DNA of 41,802 nt from Halobacteriales archaeon QS_5_70_17 (GCA_003021975.1 PXRR01000024.1:1-41802), one strand, 5' to 3'; positions 8,072 through 17,880 are shown, counted from the first letter of the stretch. Translations and numbers: made by a program. Notes: a model not told the origin generated them from the letters alone.

Positions 8072-8418
8072 TGCCCCTCGACACCGACGCCGAGGCGTGG
8101 ATCAACGCCGACGCCGCATCGACCCACCGCGACGAGGTGCTCGCTTACCTCCGGGAGTACTCCGGATCGGCCTTCCACGCCCGCGAACTCGCCGACGCGG
8201 TGATGGGCACCGACTGGGCCGGCCGGGCGGAGGCGGCCGCGCGCGGCGACGGCGCGACGGTCGACCACGTCCACACCATGTACCTCCACGACCAGCTCAA
8301 CGAACTGGTCCGGGAGGGGGAGGTCGTCGCCCGGAACGTCCCGACGGCCAGGATCGACGATCGGGCGATCCCCTCCGGATGGGACTACGTCACGTACTTC
8401 GCGTACGGCGGCGGGTGA
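8071..8418 (+). CDS. Small acidic protein, probably winged-helix-like, unknown function
   Basis: A 115-residue protein starting MPLDTDAEAWINADA. The segment HRDEVLAYLREYSGSAFHARELAD looks like the first helices of a winged-helix domain, followed by LNELVREGEVVARNV as the recognition/wing region. The end (SGWDYVTYFAYGGG) is aromatic and conserved-looking. I do not recognise a named family. It ends 30 bp before the convergent ilvE stop. The start was chosen at the ATG coupled to the 10-codon upstream ORF; an in-frame ATG at 8011 would add 20 Arg/Gly-rich residues that look non-coding. Confidence 0.7.
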   Translation: MPLDTDAEAWINADAASTHRDEVLAYLREYSGSAFHARELADAVMGTDWAGRAEAAARGDGATVDHVHTMYLHDQLNELVREGEVVARNVPTARIDDRAIPSGWDYVTYFAYGGG

Positions 8419-8448
8419 CCGCTACTCCGCGGCGGGAAGCGGGGAGCG

Positions 8449-9387
8449 CTACCGCTCCTCGACGTAGGTGAACCAGTCGTCGTGGTCGTCAGTGCCGCGC
8501 TCCACGAGGTCGAAGAACGCCGACTGGATCTCCTCGGTGACGGGTCCGCGGGTCCCCGCTCCGATCCGGGTGTCGTCGACGGTCCGGATCGGGGTGACCT
8601 CCGCGGCGGTGCCGGTGAAGAACAGCTCGTCCGCGGTGTACAGCTGGCCCCGGGAGATGACGGCCTCGTCGTGGACCTCGTAGCCGAGTTCCTCCGCCAG
8701 CGTGATCGCCGTCTTGCGGGTGATCCCGTCCAGGATCGACTGGGCGAGCCCGGGGGTGTAGATCTCGCCGTCTTTCACCACGAAGAGGTTCTCGCCGGGC
8801 CCCTCGGCGACGTTGCCCTCCTTGTTGAGCACGATGGCCTCGACGTAGCCGTTCTCGCGGGCCTCCTCGCCGGCCAGCATCGAGTTGATGTACGGCCCGG
8901 TCGCCTTCACGTTGGTCGGGATCTGGCTGGAGGAGTGTTTCCGCCACGAGGAGACCATCACGTCGACGCCCTCCTCGAGGGCCTCCTCGCCGAGGTACGC
9001 GCCCCACGGCCAGCAGGCGACCATCGTCCGGGTGGGGCAGTCCTTCGGCGAGACGCCCAGCGAGTTGTAGCCGTAGAAGACCAGCGGTCGGATGTAACAC
9101 GACTGGAGGTCCTGCCGGCGGATCAACTCGACGGTGGCCTCGGTCAGTTCCTCGCGGGAGTAGTCGATGTCGTGGTCGAGGGGCCGCGCCGAGTCGTACA
9201 GCCGATCGAGGTGTTCCTCCCACCGGAAGATGGCGGGCCCGCGCTCGGTGTCGTAACAGCGGACCCCCTCGAAGACGCCGGTGCCGTAGTGCAGCGAGTG
9301 AGTGAGGACGTGGACCTGCGCGTCCTCCCAGTCGACGAATTCCCCATCCATCCAGATGGTGTCGACGTCCATGTCGGCGAATGCCAT
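8449..9387 (-). CDS. ilvE: Branched-chain amino acid aminotransferase
   Basis: A class IV PLP-dependent transaminase of 312 residues that converts the 2-oxo acids of valine, leucine and isoleucine to the amino acids using glutamate. Diagnostic segments are TIWMDGEFVDW, HYGTGVFEGVR, the PLP lysine Lys161 in PTNVKATGPY, and the phosphate-binding part EGPGENLFVVKDG and FFTGTAAEVTPI. It is the standard length for the family. It starts at MAFADMDVDT. It stands alone, convergent with the small upstream ORF and divergent from the NiCo-type transporter. Confidence 0.95.
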   Translation of the reverse strand: MAFADMDVDTIWMDGEFVDWEDAQVHVLTHSLHYGTGVFEGVRCYDTERGPAIFRWEEHLDRLYDSARPLDHDIDYSREELTEATVELIRRQDLQSCYIRPLVFYGYNSLGVSPKDCPTRTMVACWPWGAYLGEEALEEGVDVMVSSWRKHSSSQIPTNVKATGPYINSMLAGEEARENGYVEAIVLNKEGNVAEGPGENLFVVKDGEIYTPGLAQSILDGITRKTAITLAEELGYEVHDEAVISRGQLYTADELFFTGTAAEVTPIRTVDDTRIGAGTRGPVTEEIQSAFFDLVERGTDDHDDWFTYVEER

Positions 9388-9518
9388 GTACGTCCCTCCG
9401 CGTCGGGCGTAATGAGTGTTGGCGATTCTTGCCCCGTCCGCCGCTCGACGGTCGGCCAGTTCCGGTGTCTCGGCCGGGCCGTGACAACCTTGTCGTGTCC
9501 CCCCGAGGTAAGGACGGT

Positions 9519-10268
9519 ATGTTCGACGGTTCCGCGTCGCTGTACGCCGCGGTGGCGGTCATCGGGCTGATCCACGGCGCCGAACCGGGCCACGGCTGGC
9601 CCGTCGCCGCCGCCTACGCGCTCGACCGCTCGCGGACGTGGGCCGCCGGCCTCCTCGCGGGACTCGTGATCGGCGTCGGCCACCTGATCAGCTCCATCGC
9701 CGTCGTCGCCGCCTTCCTGCTCGCGGCGTCGTACTTTCAGGTCACCGACCTCTGGTGGGTGCGCTACGTCGCCGGCGTCCTCCTGATCGCGCTCGGGATC
9801 CGGGAGTACTACCACGGCCACGAGCACGGTCACGACCACTCTTCGGCGCACGAACACAGTCACGATCACGAACAAGATTATGACGACGACCACGACGGCT
9901 CCCCCGGGTCCGGGGGAACGCACGGCGACGGACGCGACCACCGCGGCCACGACGACGGACCGTCGCTGGCGGCCGAAGACCCCCGCGGGCTGGCGGGACT
10001 CGCGAGCACGGCGTTCGTCCTCGGGTTCGCCCACGAGGAGGAGTTCGAGATCCTGGCGTTCTGCACGGGCGCGGCCGACCGCTGCGTGGAGTTGATGGTC
10101 GTCTACGCGCTGGCGGTGATCGTCGCCCTCGTGGCGCTGACGCTGCTGCTCGTGGGGGGGTACGAGCGCTACGAGCAGCGGGTGGGTCGGTACGCCGACT
10201 ACCTGCCGACGGTGTCGGCGGCCGTGCTGATCCTGATGGGACTCGGCTTTCTCGTGGGAGTGCTGTAG
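9519..10268 (+). CDS. NiCo/HupE-type metal transporter with His-rich loop
   Basis: A 249-residue integral membrane protein with about six helices. The first helix carries the family-like metal motif HGAEPGHGWPVAAAYAL. Between helices 3 and 4, residues about 100-150 form a long loop of His and Asp (HGHEHGHDHSSAHEHSHDH and further His/Asp). A second conserved segment GFAHEEEFEILAF follows. It resembles the NicO/RcnA/HupE and urease-accessory UreH transporter families, so nickel or cobalt movement is likely; direction is not shown. The ATG at 9519 starts just before the first helix. Confidence 0.78.
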   Translation: MFDGSASLYAAVAVIGLIHGAEPGHGWPVAAAYALDRSRTWAAGLLAGLVIGVGHLISSIAVVAAFLLAASYFQVTDLWWVRYVAGVLLIALGIREYYHGHEHGHDHSSAHEHSHDHEQDYDDDHDGSPGSGGTHGDGRDHRGHDDGPSLAAEDPRGLAGLASTAFVLGFAHEEEFEILAFCTGAADRCVELMVVYALAVIVALVALTLLLVGGYERYEQRVGRYADYLPTVSAAVLILMGLGFLVGVL

Positions 10269-10317
10269 CGGCGCGCGGCCCTGGGGAGTGCCGACGACGC
10301 GAGTCGGACCCCTGGAG

Positions 10318-10989
10318 CTAGGCGAACCGCTCGACGAGGTCCCGACCCTCCAGGTAGACGAGACCGTGGCGTTCGGCGTACGAGCGGGCGTCCGCGGGAG
10401 AGAGCGCGCGGCCGGTCTCGTCGTCGAGCATCTCACAGACGACGACCGCCGGCGGTCGGTCCGCGGCCGCCGCCAGCGCGAGGCCGAGTTCCGTGTGGCC
10501 CTCGCGGTCCGCGAGCAGTTCCGGCGCGCCCCGGAGGACGTGAACGTGGCCGGGCGAGCGGAACTCCTCGGCGAAGTCAGTCCGCCCGGGCGCGGCGGCG
10601 GCCCCGGCGAGTTCGGTGACGGTGCGCGCCCGGTCCTCGTCGGTGACGCCGGTGTAGGTCTCCCGGTGGTTGACCGTCAGCGAGAACGACGAGCGCTCGT
10701 CGTAGTCGAGGTCGTGAGCGCCGCTGGACGGGTGATCGAGCGTCTCCTGGAGGAGGGGGAGGTCGAACGCCTCGCAGACGGCGTCCGAGAGCGCGACGCA
10801 GATCAGCCCGCCGGCGTCGTTGCGCAGGCGGGCCACCGCGTCGGGGGTGACGACGCCGGCGGGGTAGACGAGGTCGGTCTCGCCCTCCCGTTCGGCGGCG
10901 TCGTGGATCAACACGGGATCGCCCCGACGGAACGCGGCGACGGCCCGGTCGACGGCGGGGTCGCTGTGCCGGGCGTCAGTCCTCGACAC
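10318..10989 (-). CDS. ribB: 3,4-dihydroxy-2-butanone 4-phosphate synthase
   Basis: A 223-residue riboflavin pathway enzyme that converts ribulose 5-phosphate to dihydroxybutanone phosphate and formate. It shows the metal/substrate loop [14 protein letters not shown], the family segment [39 protein letters not shown] and [11 protein letters not shown], the equivalent of the RxGHTE motif. No GTP cyclohydrolase II domain is fused. Its 5' end overlaps the 3' end of the riboflavin kinase gene by 14 bp, so the two form an operon. Confidence 0.95.
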   Translation of the reverse strand: MSRTDARHSDPAVDRAVAAFRRGDPVLIHDAAEREGETDLVYPAGVVTPDAVARLRNDAGGLICVALSDAVCEAFDLPLLQETLDHPSSGAHDLDYDERSSFSLTVNHRETYTGVTDEDRARTVTELAGAAAAPGRTDFAEEFRSPGHVHVLRGAPELLADREGHTELGLALAAAADRPPAVVVCEMLDDETGRALSPADARSYAERHGLVYLEGRDLVERFA

Positions 10990-11671
10990 GGATCGTCACC
11001 TCGTCGCCGTCGTCCAGGTCGAGTTCGTCGCGCAGCCGATCGGGGGCGATGAGCTCAGCCTGGTCCTCGCCGTGGTGGCTGCGCTCGGGGGCGATGAGGT
11101 GGACCGGCTCGTAGCGCCGCCCCTCGGACTCCAGCACGGCGGGCCAGCAGAACGCCGGGCCGTAGGTGCGCTCCTCGTCCTCCCAGCCGTCGATCCGGAC
11201 GGGGTCGACGTGGTCGAGCCCGGCCCTGGCGCGGGTGCTCTCCTCGTCGAGTTCGACGTTCAGCGTCCCGGCGAACGGTTCGTAGCCCAGGCGCTCCCGG
11301 AACTGCTCCATGTAGCCCGGCAGCGAGATGTAGTGTCGACCCTCGCCCATCCCGTCGGTGACAGTCCCGCGGAGGTCGATGCTCGCCTCCTCCTCGAAGA
11401 GCCGGCGGTAGTCGGCGTACTCGCGTTCGAGGACCCGACGGCCCTCCTCGGTCGTCGTCACGTACTGCCCGTCGGCGACCATCTCGCGGTCGATCAGCCC
11501 CCCGTCTTCCAGCTCCTGGAGGCGCCGGGAGACGGTCTGGGTCGAGACGTCGAGCCCGTCGGCGAGGCCGCCACACGAGACGTGCGCGCGGCCGCCGAGC
11601 GCCCCCTCGAGAGCGAGCAGCTTCAGCGTCTCGCGGGCGTCAGCTCCCACCGCGAGCGTCGGTTCGGCCAT
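10976..11671 (-). CDS. ribK: CTP-dependent riboflavin kinase with HTH domain (RbkR type)
   Basis: A 231-residue bifunctional protein. Residues about 10-90 form a winged helix ([20 protein letters not shown], then [12 protein letters not shown]). The C-terminal domain is the archaeal CTP-dependent riboflavin kinase ([42 protein letters not shown]), which makes FMN. In RbkR proteins the HTH represses or activates riboflavin genes, so the protein likely controls its own operon with ribB. The ATG at 11671 has a CTTATG TATA-like box about 24-29 nt upstream. Confidence 0.93.
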   Translation of the reverse strand: MAEPTLAVGADARETLKLLALEGALGGRAHVSCGGLADGLDVSTQTVSRRLQELEDGGLIDREMVADGQYVTTTEEGRRVLEREYADYRRLFEEEASIDLRGTVTDGMGEGRHYISLPGYMEQFRERLGYEPFAGTLNVELDEESTRARAGLDHVDPVRIDGWEDEERTYGPAFCWPAVLESEGRRYEPVHLIAPERSHHGEDQAELIAPDRLRDELDLDDGDEVTIRVED

Positions 11672-11720
11672 ACCCGAACTCCGGGTTCACGACGCATAAG
11701 CGTACCGAATATGGGACGCA

Positions 11721-11734
11721 TCTCAGAATTGAGA
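11721..11734. promoter_or_regulatory. Inverted repeat upstream of ribK-ribB, candidate regulator site
   Basis: TCTCAGAATTGAGA is a perfect 5-bp inverted repeat (TCTCA / TGAGA) with a 4-bp spacer. It lies about 50 bp before the ribK start and about 22 bp beyond the TATA-like box. It also sits 117 bp before argS on the other strand. A binding site for RbkR is a reasonable guess, not shown. Confidence 0.4.
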
Positions 11735-11850
11735 ACAAACCGTCCTCCCACGCCCGTCGGTTCGGTCCAGGGTCGGGAAAAGGGTCCGGTTCCGGCAGGG
11801 CCGCCGCCCGTCTTCGGAAACCCCTTTAGCGGCCGCAGGCAACCCGGGGT

Positions 11851-13543
11851 ATGTTCCTACCGTTCCGCGACGAGGTCCGGACGGTCCTCGGGGCCGCCCT
11901 CGAGGCGGCGGGCCACGAGGTCGAGGACCTCGGCATCGAGGAGCCGCCCGAGGAGTTCGACGCCGTGCTCGCGTCCAGCGTCGCCTTCCGGCTGGCGGGC
12001 GAGGTCGGCGCCCCGCCGCCGGAGGTCGCCGCTCGGATCGCCGACGCCGCCGACCCCTCGGAGGCCGAGTACGTCGGTCGCGTCGAGGCCGCCGGACCGT
12101 ACGTCAACTTCCTGCCCAGCGAGGCGTACTTCGCCGCGACGCTCGCCGCGGGGCAGCGGGACTCATACGGCCGCCTCGCGCCGACCGGCGACCGGGTCGT
12201 CGTCGAGCACACCTCCGCGAACCCGACCGGGCCGATCCACGTCGGCCGGGCGCGCAATCCCATCATCGGCGACGCCGTGGCGAACGTCCTGGAGTTCGCC
12301 GGCAACGACGTCGAGCGGCACTACTACGTCAACGACGCCGGCCGGCAGATGGCCGTGTTCACGTGGGCCTACGAGACCTTCGACGAGTCCGACCTCCCGG
12401 AGCCCAAGCGCGACCGCGTCGAGTACGACCTCGTGCGCTACTACCGGACGGGCAACGAGTACCTGGAGGAGGCCGCCCCCGAGGAGCGCACCGAGGCCGA
12501 AGCCGAGATCGAGTCGATCATGCAGGGGCTGGAGGCCGGCGACGAGGCGGCATACGAGCGCGTCTCGACGGTCGTCGACCAGGTGCTCTCGGGGATGCGG
12601 GAGTGTCTCGCCCGCCGAGGACGTCGTCGACCGGCTCAAGGACCTCGACGGCGCCGTCTACGAGGAGGGCGCCTGGCAGCTGACCTTCGAGGACATCGAG
12701 AAGAACCTCGTTTTCCTCCGGTCGGACGGCACCTCGCTGTACCCCACCCGGGACCTGGCCCACCACGAGTGGAAGTTCGACAACTACGACCGCGCGGTGA
12801 CCGTCCTCGGCGAGGACCACGAACTCCAGGCCCGCCAGCTCAGGCGGACGCTGGAACTGCTCGGCGACGACACCGAACAGCTCGATCAGGTGCTCTACTC
12901 CTACGTCAACCTCCCGGAGGGGAAGATGTCGACCCGCCGGGGGACCGGCATCGACCTCGACGACCTGCTCGACGAGGCCGTCGACCGCGCGCGCGACGAG
13001 GTCCAGGAGCGGCTGGACGACCGCCCACGGGACGACAACCTCGGCGAAGCCGACATCGAGCGCATCGCCCACCAGGTGGGCGTCGGCGCCGTCCGCTACG
13101 ACATCGTCTCCAAGCAGCCCTCGAAGGCGATCACCTTCGAGTGGGAGCGGGCGCTGGACTTCGAGGCGCAGTCGGCGCCGTACGTCCAGTACGTCCACGC
13201 GCGCGCCTGCGGCATCCTGGCGGAGGCCGAGGCCGCCGGCGTCGACCCCGACCCGAACGTCGGCAGTGCGGGCCTCGATGCCCCCGAGGAGCGGGACCTG
13301 CTGCGCGTGATCGCCCGGTTTCCGGGGGTCATCGAGCGGGCGGCCGACGACCTCGAGCCCCACCGCGTGGCGACCTACACGCGCGAGTTCGCCGAGACGT
13401 TCAACGCCTTCTACCGGGAGTGCTCGGTGCTGAACGCCGAGGGCGACCGCAGGCGGGGACGCCTGGCGCTGGTTGCGGCCGCCCGCCACACGGTCGCCAA
13501 CGCGCTGAACGCGCTCGGAGTCGCGGCTCCGGAGTCCATGTGA
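11851..13543 (+). pseudogene. argS: Arginyl-tRNA synthetase, reading frame broken by a deletion near 12,610
   Basis: ArgS charges tRNA-Arg. The N-terminal half reads from ATG 11851 in one frame (core motif [16 protein letters not shown], the HIGH equivalent) up to SGMRECLAR at about 12615. The C-terminal half reads in a different frame from about 12605 ([30 protein letters not shown] as the KMSKS loop, then the DALR anticodon-binding domain) to the TGA at 13541-13543. Between them the family normally has about 20-24 residues (a PAEFDEFVKET-type segment) that are absent. The total of 1693 nt is not a multiple of three. All the rest is intact and undecayed, so this is either a recent lesion or an assembly error in an essential gene. 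Confidence 0.85.
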
Positions 13544-13562
13544 CGCGCCGCGCTCGTCCGGT

Positions 13563-13685
13563 TCAGACCGGGACGAGCGCCGGCGTGAGGCTAGCCCCCA
13601 GTACGAGGAGCGCGGCGGCTCCAACTCCCAGCGCGACGAGGAGGAACAGCACGACCCACCCCGCCGGAACGGTCCGGTCGGCCAT
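13563..13685 (-). CDS. Single-span small membrane protein, 40 residues
   Basis: ATG at 13685 gives [10 protein letters not shown] followed by a strongly hydrophobic helix ([20 protein letters not shown]) and a short tail. It lies between the end of argS and the MinD-like gene, on the strand of the latter and 86 bp after its stop. No family recognised. The membrane segment and Met start support it as a real small protein. Confidence 0.55.
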   Translation of the reverse strand: MADRTVPAGWVVLFLLVALGVGAAALLVLGASLTPALVPV

Positions 13686-13770
13686 ACTCCGACCGTGGCG
13701 GACGAGCCCCTTCACTCCTTCCCACGGCCGGAGCCGCGGGCCGACACCTCGCGCCCGCGGTCCGATCGGC

Positions 13771-14757
13771 TCACTCGAATATCCGTCGAATGCGGCCGAG
13801 CGCACCCGGCGACGGCTCGTCGTCGTCCCCGCTCGCGTCTCCCTCGTCTCTCTCCTCCCCGTTCTCTCCGTCGCCGTCGGCCGTGGCGACGGACTCCCGG
13901 CCGTCGCTCTCGGTCTCGCCGTCGCTCTCGGCGTCCTCCGTGACGCCGACGGAGAGGTCCGAGGTGAGCGGCGTCTCGTCGTCCGCCGGGGCGACCGCGG
14001 GCGTCAGTCCCTCCGAGAGCGTCGGCGGATCCGGGGCGGCGTGAGCGTAGGTCCCCTCCGGTTCGGGGAGGTGCTCGGCGCCCAGCAGACTGGCCGCGAG
14101 CGCGTTGTACGCGCGGGCGGCCTCCGAGCCAGGTTCGGCGACGGCTTCGGCGGTCAGCGCCGGGTCGTCCGGCACCACCGCGAGGACGTCTCCCCCGAGT
14201 TCCTCGAGGACTCGCTCGGTCCGCTCGTCGTCGCGCACCCGGGTGACGACGAGTCCGGCGACGCTCCCCTCGACCTCCCTCGCGAGGTCGCCGGTCTTGG
14301 CGACGTCCCGGACCGCGACCGGGTCGGGCGTGGTCGCCAGGACGACGGCGTCGGCCAGGCCCAGGGGCACGGCGACCTCGTGGGGGAGTCCCGCGCTGGT
14401 GTCGACGACCACGACGTCGTAGTCGCCCTCGCGGAGCGCGTCGACGACGCCGCGAAGACCGGCGGGATCGGCGGCCGCGAACCCATCGAGCGACCGGTCC
14501 CCCGGAACGACGTCGACGCCGTGGTCGGTCGTCCGGATCGCGTCCTCGAGGGCGGCCTCGCCGGCGAGGACGTCGTGGATCGTCGGTCCGGCGCCGGGGT
14601 CGACCCCCATCATCGGTCCCAGATTCGCCATCGCGAGATCGGCGTCGACGGCGATCGCGTCGTACCCGGCGGCCGCGAACGCCGCGGCGAGGTTGGCCGT
14701 CGTCGTCGTCTTACCGACGCCCCCCTTGCCGCCGGCGATGGCGTATACCTGTCCCAT
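13771..14757 (-). CDS. minD: MinD/ParA-family P-loop ATPase with long acidic C-terminal tail
   Basis: A 328-residue ATPase. Deviant Walker A is [12 protein letters not shown] (9-20), followed by [32 protein letters not shown] (Walker B region) and the MinD-like [11 protein letters not shown]. After about residue 235 comes a low-complexity acidic tail of Asp, Glu, Gly and Ser typical of haloarchaeal paralogues. It ends in [12 protein letters not shown], a short amphipathic helix that could bind membrane as bacterial MinD does. Haloarchaea have several MinD paralogues linked to positioning of surface structures; which one this is cannot be told here. Start at the family-typical [10 protein letters not shown]. 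Confidence 0.85.
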   Translation of the reverse strand: MGQVYAIAGGKGGVGKTTTTANLAAAFAAAGYDAIAVDADLAMANLGPMMGVDPGAGPTIHDVLAGEAALEDAIRTTDHGVDVVPGDRSLDGFAAADPAGLRGVVDALREGDYDVVVVDTSAGLPHEVAVPLGLADAVVLATTPDPVAVRDVAKTGDLAREVEGSVAGLVVTRVRDDERTERVLEELGGDVLAVVPDDPALTAEAVAEPGSEAARAYNALAASLLGAEHLPEPEGTYAHAAPDPPTLSEGLTPAVAPADDETPLTSDLSVGVTEDAESDGETESDGRESVATADGDGENGEERDEGDASGDDDEPSPGALGRIRRIFE

Positions 14758-14899
14758 CGTCTCCGCGTGGGTCCAGCGTACACAAAACACTTTGCGGTCG
14801 CCGACGCCGGCCCGACGGCTCTCTCTCTCAGCTCGCGGCCCTCCTCGGCGTCCCCGCGGTGCAAAGGGTACTTACCTCTCATTCCTGTAGGTGAGACCA

Positions 14900-16147
14900 A
14901 TGAGCCAACAGGAGGAACAGTCCGATCGACAAAAGTACGAGTTCCAGAAGGTCATCGAGGATCTCAAGGAGTACGAGGGGTCGGGGACGCAGCTCGTCAG
15001 TATCTACGTCCCGCCCGATCGGCAGATCAGCGACGTCGTCGCGCACGTCACCCAGGAGCACTCCGAGGCTGCCAACATCAAGTCCAAGGACACGCGCACG
15101 TCGGTCCAGGACGCGCTCACCTCGATCAAGGACCGCCTGCGGTACTACAAGGAGCCCCCCGAGAACGGGATGGTGCTGTTCTCGGGAGCCATCGACACGG
15201 GCGGCGGCCGCAGCGACATGGTGACGGAGGTACTGGAGAACCCCCCGGAGCCCATCCAGTCGTTCCGGTATCACTGCGACTCGGAGTTCCTCACCGAACC
15301 GCTCGAGGAGATGCTCGGGGACAAGGGGCTGTTCGGCCTCATCGTTCTCGACCGCCGGGAGGCCAACGTCGGCTGGCTGAAGGGCAAGCGGGTCGAACCG
15401 GTCAAGTCCGCGAGTTCGCTCGTCCCGGGCAAGCAGCGCAAGGGGGGTCAGTCCGCCCAGCGGTTCGCCCGCCTCCGGTTGGAGGCCATCGACAACTTCT
15501 ACCAGGAGGTCGCCGAGATGGCCGACGACCTGTTCGTCCCCCGACGCCACGAGATGGACGGCGTGCTCGTCGGCGGCCCCTCGCCGACCAAAGACGAGTT
15601 CCTCGACGGCGACTACCTCCACCACGAACTCCAGGACCTCGTGCTCGGCAAGTTCGACGTCTCCTACACCGACGAGTCCGGGCTGTACGACCTCGTCGAC
15701 GCCGCCGGCGACGTCCTCGCCGAGACGGAGGTGATGAAGGACAAACAGCAGATGGAGGAGTTCTTCAAGGAACTCCACGACGGCGGCCTCGCCACCTACG
15801 GGTTCGAGCCGACCCGGCGGAACCTGGTGATGGGCTCGGTCGACCGCCTGCTGATCAGCGAGGACCTCCGGGAGGACGTGGTCACCTACGAGTGTCCCAA
15901 CGGCCACGAGGAACGCGAGGTCGTCGACCGCCGCGCCGACACGCCCGACCACGGGTGCTCCGAGTGCGGCGAGACCGTCCCCGCCGGGGAGGGCCACCGG
16001 GAGGACGCCATCGAGCACCTCATGGAGATCGCCGGCCAGCGGGGCACGGAGACGAAGTTCATCTCCACGGACTTCGAGAAGGGCGAACAGCTCTACACCG
16101 CCTTCGGCGGCGTCGCCGGGATCCTGCGGTACTCGACCGGGGTCTGA
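14900..16147 (+). CDS. prf1: Peptide chain release factor aRF1
   Basis: The archaeal class 1 release factor, 415 residues, which reads all three stop codons and triggers peptide release. Stop-recognition motifs are NIKS (59-62) and YHCDSEF (124-130). The catalytic GGQ is at 182-184 in [12 protein letters not shown]. The C-terminal domain keeps a mini-domain with Cys pairs ([18 protein letters not shown]). The ATG at 14900 ([16 protein letters not shown]) was chosen over an in-frame start 9 nt upstream. It is divergent from the MinD-like gene. Confidence 0.97.
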   Translation: MSQQEEQSDRQKYEFQKVIEDLKEYEGSGTQLVSIYVPPDRQISDVVAHVTQEHSEAANIKSKDTRTSVQDALTSIKDRLRYYKEPPENGMVLFSGAIDTGGGRSDMVTEVLENPPEPIQSFRYHCDSEFLTEPLEEMLGDKGLFGLIVLDRREANVGWLKGKRVEPVKSASSLVPGKQRKGGQSAQRFARLRLEAIDNFYQEVAEMADDLFVPRRHEMDGVLVGGPSPTKDEFLDGDYLHHELQDLVLGKFDVSYTDESGLYDLVDAAGDVLAETEVMKDKQQMEEFFKELHDGGLATYGFEPTRRNLVMGSVDRLLISEDLREDVVTYECPNGHEEREVVDRRADTPDHGCSECGETVPAGEGHREDAIEHLMEIAGQRGTETKFISTDFEKGEQLYTAFGGVAGILRYSTGV

Positions 16148-16317
16148 GGCACTCGACTGCCGGACTCGGCGACCGTACTCGGACGGGTTCGGTCGGTGCG
16201 GTTCCTCCTTCGCTGCTGTCTCACGGACGCGGACCCGGACTGCGGTATTTCGCGACGGACTTCCGGGCGAGACTCTCGCACGCCCGCGAGAGCGAGAACC
16301 GAGTCGGTCGCGGTCGT

Positions 16318-17355
16318 TCAGGCGTGGAACGGGCCGTCGGCGACGCGCCGCCGGAGCGCGTCGAGGTCCGGGTTCTCGGCGGTACAGGCCTCGATCAGCG
16401 CCATCACCTCCTCGCGGGAGACCTTCACCGGCTCGTCGGTGAAGGTCCGCTCGATGTCGCCGTCGAGTTCGCGCAGCGTCGCCACCGCGAGGAGGTAGGG
16501 CAGCGCCCACGCCGCCGTGTCGGCGCCGCGCTCGGCGTCGAGGCGGCGGAGCCACTCGCCGGCCGCCTCGCGGTGAGACCGGGCGCGGTCGATCACTCTG
16601 GCGACGACCGCTCGGGCCCCGGCCCGGTGGGTCGGCGAGAGCACTTCGTCCTGCGGCACGCCCTCGTCGGCGAGCCACGTCCGGGGGAGGAAGACGCTGC
16701 CCTCCGAGCGGTAGTCGTCGTGGACGTCCTTCGAGATGTTGACCAGTTGCAGGAGTGCGCCGAAGGACGTCGCGCGCTCCCGGAGGTACGCCGCCGCGGT
16801 CGGCGGGACGTCGAGCGCGACCAGGTTCGTGACGAGGTGGCCGACGGTGCCGGCGACGTAGTAACAGTACTCCGCGAGGTCGTCGCCCGAGCGGATCCGA
16901 AGGCCGCCGTCGGGCGCCCTGTCGGCGTACTCGCGCATCCCGCAGACGAGTTCTCGCGCGGGCGGGCGCATCGCCGCCCGCACCTCGGCGTCGAAGGAGT
17001 CGTAGGCGTCGAACACCCGCGGTGCCTGCCGGACGACCGCCCAGTCGGCCGGAGCCTCGGGGGCTTCGGGTTCGAACGCGACCGCAGCGTCGCGGAACGA
17101 CCGGGCGGTCGTCGGATCGTCCGGATCGAGCGCGGCGTCGTAGCGGGCCAGCAGACGGGCCTTCTCCGGCCCCGGGATGTGGCTCGCGTCCTCGATCGTA
17201 TCCGGGATCCTGCACAGGAGGTAGCCGACGCAGACGTACGAGCTCATCGGGTCGTCGAGGAGGTCGATGGTGATCGCGAACGTCCGCGAGACCGACGCAG
17301 CCACGTCGTGGCTCCACGAGAGCGCCTCGCTCTGTGGAACCGATCGGGTGTCCAT
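16318..17355 (-). CDS. Squalene synthase (farnesyl-diphosphate farnesyltransferase)
   Basis: A 345-residue member of the squalene/phytoene synthase family. First Asp-rich motif DTIED (52-56); second motif NISKDVHDD (206-214), where the usual Arg is Lys. The segment [14 protein letters not shown] and its context resemble squalene synthase more than CrtB phytoene synthase, so it probably condenses two farnesyl diphosphates to squalene, a major neutral lipid of haloarchaea and precursor of menaquinone-associated isoprenoids. No second synthase or HpnE-type oxidase lies nearby. The start [10 protein letters not shown] at 17355 is preferred; the upstream Arg-rich extension looks non-coding. Confidence 0.85.
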   Translation of the reverse strand: MDTRSVPQSEALSWSHDVAASVSRTFAITIDLLDDPMSSYVCVGYLLCRIPDTIEDASHIPGPEKARLLARYDAALDPDDPTTARSFRDAAVAFEPEAPEAPADWAVVRQAPRVFDAYDSFDAEVRAAMRPPARELVCGMREYADRAPDGGLRIRSGDDLAEYCYYVAGTVGHLVTNLVALDVPPTAAAYLRERATSFGALLQLVNISKDVHDDYRSEGSVFLPRTWLADEGVPQDEVLSPTHRAGARAVVARVIDRARSHREAAGEWLRRLDAERGADTAAWALPYLLAVATLRELDGDIERTFTDEPVKVSREEVMALIEACTAENPDLDALRRRVADGPFHA

Positions 17356-17440
17356 TTGACGGGATAACGGGTTTCTCGAACAAAAGACCTGCCGTCGATT
17401 CACCGAGCGGACGCGGTCGCTCCCGGGAGCCGCGCGTCAC

Positions 17441-17470
17441 AAAAAAACCGGGCGGTCGGGGGCGATTCAC
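17441..17470 (-). terminator. Probable terminator of the ferredoxin gene
   Basis: On the minus strand, just after the ferredoxin stop, a GC-rich stretch (GACCGCCCGG) runs into seven T residues (A7 at 17441-17447 on the plus strand). GC-rich DNA followed by a T-run is the usual archaeal termination signal. Confidence 0.55.
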
Positions 17471-17490
17471 CGAGACGGACGGGTTTCCGG

Positions 17491-17880
17491 CTAGATGACG
17501 CGGTTCTGCAGGTAGTCGAGGTGCTTCGCGTTGTAGACGATCCTGACCTCGTCGGCCGCCGGGCTACCGATGCAGGTCAGGCGGACGTTCTTGTCCTCGA
17601 CTTCCTCGTCCGAGAGGATCTGCTGCATGTCCATGTCGATGTCGCCCTCCTTGACGATCGCCGCGCAGTTCGCACACGCCCCGGCGCGGCAGGAGAACGG
17701 CCAGTCGTACCCCTGGGACTCGGCGGCCTCCAGGATGTACTCGCCCTCGTTCACGTCGAGCGTGCCGTAGTCCTCGTCGCCGAGGTCGGCGTCGGCGGCT
17801 TCCTCGAAGAGGTCGTCGTCGTCCATGTCCCAGCCGTGATCGTCCAGTACTTCGTAGTTGAGGTATTCAACAGTGGGCAT
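17491..17880 (-). CDS. fdx: Plant-type 2Fe-2S ferredoxin, haloarchaeal form
   Basis: A 129-residue soluble electron carrier. The cluster Cys are 64, 69, 72 and 103 in CRAGACANC and LTCIGSP. The first 45 residues contain the acidic insert ([18 protein letters not shown]) that marks the halophilic ferredoxin that accepts electrons from 2-oxoacid oxidoreductases. Length matches the well-known Halobacterium and Haloarcula proteins. The ATG at 17880 ([11 protein letters not shown]) is preferred to the GTG directly before it. Confidence 0.95.
   Translation of the reverse strand: MPTVEYLNYEVLDDHGWDMDDDDLFEEAADADLGDEDYGTLDVNEGEYILEAAESQGYDWPFSCRAGACANCAAIVKEGDIDMDMQQILSDEEVEDKNVRLTCIGSPAADEVRIVYNAKHLDYLQNRVI

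Noticed and set aside
13544-17367. Continuation of the argS N-terminal frame for more than 1000 codons across the MinD and release-factor genes
   Set aside because: After the deletion the frame simply reads antisense or shifted DNA; Arg/Pro/Gly-rich, no motifs.
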